The notes under the pieces were generated by a model that saw only the letters and a program-made list of their open reading frames with translations, had not been told where the DNA came from and did not search any database. Position numbers and translations under genes: made by a program. DNA of 8,390 bases from Acinetobacter sp. (GTDB lineage: Bacteria > Pseudomonadota > Gammaproteobacteria > Pseudomonadales > Moraxellaceae): the NCBI GenBank assembly GCA_008017255.1, contig SSHD01000114.1, positions 1-8,390 on the forward strand. The letters are read 5' to 3'. Below, one piece after another: positions 6,080-8,390 of the stretch; within the stretch, counting starts at the first letter, position 1; each line of letters opens with the position of its first letter.

Positions 6080-6172
6080 AATCCCTCCCTTGCGCTGCTA
6101 TAACCGCAGCTCACCCTTTAAAAAAGGGAGCAGCTTTCCCCTTCTATAACAAAGAAGGGTTAGGGGAGATTT
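6080..6172. repeat. Palindromic repeat element between sbp and the hydrolase gene
   Basis: Three nested symmetries fill this gap. The imperfect outer arms are AATCCCTCCC (6080-6089) and GGGGAGATTT (6163-6172). Inside are CCCTTT/AAAGGG (6114-6128) and CCCTTCT/AGAAGGG with a 7-base loop (6139-6159). There is no coding capacity. It resembles the short dispersed palindromic elements (MITE or REP-like) often found between bacterial genes. On the RNA it would give two stable hairpins within the operon, which could protect the sbp message or weaken read-through. No T run follows directly, so a full terminator is unlikely. The next ribosome site begins only a few bases past the element. Confidence 0.55.
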
Positions 6173-6191
6173 AAAAAAAAGGAGAATAGAC

Positions 6192-6794
6192 ATGGTTCAT
6201 AGCATCATTGTTCCGGGTGTCGGTGGTAGTGAAGCGACGCATTGGCAGTCTTGGTTACAACAGCAACTTGTGTCTAGTTCTCGCGTGCAGCAAAAGCACT
6301 GGGATCGACCTGTACTGAATGAATGGGTGGCGCAATTTGTGAAAACTGTTGCCGCAGTAAAGGCACCAGTACAAATCATTGCACATAGTTTTGGTTGCTT
6401 AACGGCTGTTGCTGCACTCGCAGAACACCCTGAACTGAATGCAAAGGTGAAAAACTTGCTGCTAGTTGCCCCTGCCAACCCCGCCCGCTTTGGTGAAAGT
6501 GGTTTTGCTCGGCATAGCGTGGGAAATTATCAGCAGTATTTTCATCAACTGAAACTTGCTGTGCCCACCACGCTATTGGTGAGTGAAAACGACCCGTGGT
6601 TGAGTTATGTCGATGCTTTGCAATTGGCACAGGCTTGGCAACTCACGCCGATTAATTTAGGTCAAGTTGGTCATGTGAATGTGGCTGCTGGTTTTGGTCC
6701 GTTCCCTGAAATCCTGAATTACCTGTTACCCGAGAATAATCGACAACCTGTAAAACCGATGCATCAGGTGCCGTTTAATTTGAAGTTTGCCTAA
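6192..6794 (+). CDS. RBBP9/YdeN-family alpha/beta hydrolase
   Basis: This is a small cytoplasmic serine hydrolase of the RBBP9/YdeN family (200 residues; the family runs about 180-200). The fold is read from IIVPGVGGSEATHWQSW at 5-21 (first strand and oxyanion region). The nucleophile Ser66 is in AHSFG, a variant of the G-x-S-x-G elbow with Ala first, as is common in this family. Asp134 is in SENDPW and His161 in GQVGHVNV, completing a plausible catalytic triad. The last ~20 residues (ENNRQPVKPM onward) look like a tail outside the fold. A strong AAAGGAG ribosome site precedes the ATG. The gene sits between sbp and cysT in a sulfate uptake operon. The substrate is unknown, and a role in sulfur ester or thioester metabolism would be speculation. 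The family call is good, the function open. Confidence 0.85.
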   Translation: MVHSIIVPGVGGSEATHWQSWLQQQLVSSSRVQQKHWDRPVLNEWVAQFVKTVAAVKAPVQIIAHSFGCLTAVAALAEHPELNAKVKNLLLVAPANPARFGESGFARHSVGNYQQYFHQLKLAVPTTLLVSENDPWLSYVDALQLAQAWQLTPINLGQVGHVNVAAGFGPFPEILNYLLPENNRQPVKPMHQVPFNLKFA

Positions 6795-6869
6795 TTTTTG
6801 TCTGGGTTTTTAGTCTTAGCATTTTTATTTGCTTATTGATTTTTAAGCATTTCTCTTTGAGGAAATATC

Positions 6870-7703
6870 ATGTCGCAGCGTACCCGAGTGCTGCCGGGGT
6901 TTGGTCTTTCGCTAGGCTTTACCCTCGCTTATGTGTCTTTTATTGTGCTTATTCCTTTATATGCTGTATTTATCAAATCTCTAGGGATTGGGTGGGACGG
7001 CTTATGGGAAATTTTAACTTCAGAACGAATTTTAAAATCTTTACAGTTGAGCTTTAGTGCAGCGTTAATTGCGGCATTAGTCAACGTAATTTTTGGTTTA
7101 TTGCTGGCTTGGTGCTTGGTTCGTTACAGCTTTCCAGGCAAACGCATTGTCGATGCTTTGGTTGATTTACCCTTTGCCTTACCAACAGCGGTTGCGGGCA
7201 TTGCCTTAACTTCTTTATATGCACCGACAGGTTGGATTGGGCAATATCTTGAACCAATTGGTATCAAAGTCGCATATACCCCGATTGGTATTACTTTGGC
7301 GTTGATCTTTATTGGACTGCCTTTTGTAGTGCGTACCGTTCAGCCAGTGCTCAGTGATATTGAAACCGAACTTGAAGAAGCCGCTGCTGCGCTCGGTGCT
7401 AACCGCCTGCAAACCATTACTAAAATTATTATGCCAATTTTATTCCCTGCGCTGCTCACAGGTTTCGCCCTCGCCTTTGCACGTGGTGTTGGTGAATACG
7501 GCTCAGTGATTTTTATTGCTGGCAACATGCCCTATAAAACTGAAATTGCCCCGTTGATGATTATTTCTCGTTTAGAAGAATATGATTATGCAGGTGCAAC
7601 GACGATTGCAGCGGTCATGCTCGTACTTTCTTTTGCTGTTCTGTTGTTGATTAATTTAGTCCAAGCATGGGCAAGCCGCCGCACGGGGAGAGTTGCACAA
7701 TGA
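6870..7703 (+). CDS. cysT: Sulfate ABC transporter permease CysT (CysU)
   Basis: CysT is one of two inner-membrane subunits forming the sulfate/thiosulfate channel, together with CysW and the ATPase CysA. The 277 residues match the family. Hydrophobic spans are visible at about 12-36, 59-84, 100-117, 136-156, 190-206 and 243-267, giving six membrane segments. The ATPase-docking EAA loop is at ~169-189 ([21 protein letters not shown]). ALPTAVAG (103-110) and [18 protein letters not shown] (208-225) are typical CysT stretches. A GAGGAAAT ribosome site before ATG 6870 fixes the start. The gap of 75 bases after the hydrolase gene shows no terminator. The stop overlaps the cysW start in an ATGA, so translation is coupled. 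Confidence 0.96.
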   Translation: MSQRTRVLPGFGLSLGFTLAYVSFIVLIPLYAVFIKSLGIGWDGLWEILTSERILKSLQLSFSAALIAALVNVIFGLLLAWCLVRYSFPGKRIVDALVDLPFALPTAVAGIALTSLYAPTGWIGQYLEPIGIKVAYTPIGITLALIFIGLPFVVRTVQPVLSDIETELEEAAAALGANRLQTITKIIMPILFPALLTGFALAFARGVGEYGSVIFIAGNMPYKTEIAPLMIISRLEEYDYAGATTIAAVMLVLSFAVLLLINLVQAWASRRTGRVAQ

Positions 7704-8390
7704 GCTTAAATACCACAAGCAATGCGTTAGCACTCAAGTTGCAATCTCGAGATGCGACCCGTGAACCAACATGGGTGCGTTATACGCTCATCACTGTCGC
7801 GATGATCTTTTTCTTGAGCTGCTTAATTTTACCGTTAATTTTGGTTTTCGTTGAAGCCTTTAAACAAGGACTGAGCGTTTATGTCAATGCCTTAACTGAC
7901 CCAGATACACTATCGGCAGTGAAACTGACCTTACTGACTGCCGCAATAGCGGTGCCAATAAACGTGGTATTTGGTGTTGCCGCAGCGTGGGCGGTGGCGA
8001 AATTCCAATTCCGTGGCAAAGCCATTTTAACCACCATTATTGATATGCCCTTTTCAGTTTCACCAGTCATTGCGGGTTTAATGTTGGTTCTGATTTTTGG
8101 TTCACAAGGTTGGATTGGCGGTTGGTTGATGGATCATGATGTCAAAATCCTCTACGCCGTCCCTGCAATTGTTTTGGCGACAATTTTTATTACGGTTCCA
8201 TTTGTTGCACGTGAACTGATTCCACTGATGGAAGCGCAAGGTATAGAGGAAGAAGAAGCGGCGATTGTACTCGGTGCTTCAGGTTGGCAAACCTTTTATA
8301 AAGTGACGCTACCGAATATTAAATGGGGGCTGATTTACGGTGTGATTTTGTGTAATGCCCGCGCCATGGGTGAGTTTGGTGCGGTGTCGG
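7700..8390 (+). CDS. cysW: Sulfate ABC transporter permease CysW, 5' part (runs off right edge)
   Basis: CysW is the second membrane subunit of the sulfate/thiosulfate importer. From the ATG that overlaps the cysT stop (ATGA), 230 codons are open to the window edge; full proteins are about 280-300 residues, so roughly the last fifth is outside. Hydrophobic spans are at about 30-51, 75-99, 113-134 and 152-170. The EAA loop for docking CysA is at ~185-205 ([21 protein letters not shown]), and the [10 protein letters not shown] stretch at 221-230 is the usual permease sequence just before the next span. No internal stop or frameshift was found. cysA is expected next, outside the window. Confidence 0.95.
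   Translation, partial: MSLNTTSNALALKLQSRDATREPTWVRYTLITVAMIFFLSCLILPLILVFVEAFKQGLSVYVNALTDPDTLSAVKLTLLTAAIAVPINVVFGVAAAWAVAKFQFRGKAILTTIIDMPFSVSPVIAGLMLVLIFGSQGWIGGWLMDHDVKILYAVPAIVLATIFITVPFVARELIPLMEAQGIEEEEAAIVLGASGWQTFYKVTLPNIKWGLIYGVILCNARAMGEFGAVS

Noticed and set aside
6836..7057. 73-codon open frame on the plus strand overlapping the cysT start
   Set aside because: It is out of frame with cysT, lacks a ribosome site, and the well-supported cysT start lies inside it.
1..8390. CRISPR arrays, tRNA or rRNA genes, intact insertion sequences, phage genes
   Set aside because: No regularly spaced repeats, cloverleaf sequences, transposase or phage-like proteins were seen on either strand.

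Overview
The window looks like chromosomal DNA of a gammaproteobacterium in the Moraxellaceae, most likely Acinetobacter. The evidence is moderate-to-low GC, a pabC-mltG-tmk cluster, and a periplasmic sulfate-binding protein gene followed by a small RBBP9/YdeN-type hydrolase gene and then cysT-cysW. The genus is inferred from gene content and protein style, not from a marker gene. No rRNA, tRNA or CRISPR array was seen.

Layout. (1) Positions 1-2038, mostly minus strand, form a visibly AT-richer accessory patch. It holds the 5' 335 codons of a type I restriction specificity gene (hsdS, running off the left edge), a hicA-hicB toxin-antitoxin pair with its own promoter and palindromic operator candidate, and a second, dead copy of the hsdS leader and first codons. 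That copy is interrupted by an 80-bp MITE-like element. The two leader copies (about 971-1060 and 1947-2038) are direct repeats that bracket hicAB. (2) Positions 2047-4824, minus strand, are the housekeeping cluster pabC (folate/p-aminobenzoate), mltG (peptidoglycan lytic transglycosylase) and tmk (dTMP kinase). A 257-259-bp gap containing inverted repeats separates pabC from mltG, while mltG and tmk overlap by one base. The accessory patch begins immediately after the tmk stop, where many gammaproteobacteria carry holB. (3) Positions 4825-5069 are the divergent intergenic region between pabC and the sulfate genes. (4) Positions 5070-8390, plus strand, are a sulfate/thiosulfate uptake operon: sbp, a palindromic repeat element, an alpha/beta hydrolase gene, cysT, and cysW (running off the right edge, overlapping cysT by ATGA). 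The ATPase gene cysA is expected just beyond.

How the parts work together. The periplasmic binding protein delivers sulfate to the CysT-CysW membrane channel for assimilation into cysteine. HicA would be an mRNA-targeting toxin neutralised by HicB, which probably also represses the pair. HsdS would direct DNA recognition by a type I restriction-modification complex whose HsdM and HsdR are not in view.

The most interesting part is the 971-2038 interval. A toxin-antitoxin cassette sits between a live and a relic hsdS start, and when the MITE plus one copy of its apparent AAT target duplication is removed on paper, the relic reading frame closes up. No clearly new multi-gene system was found.
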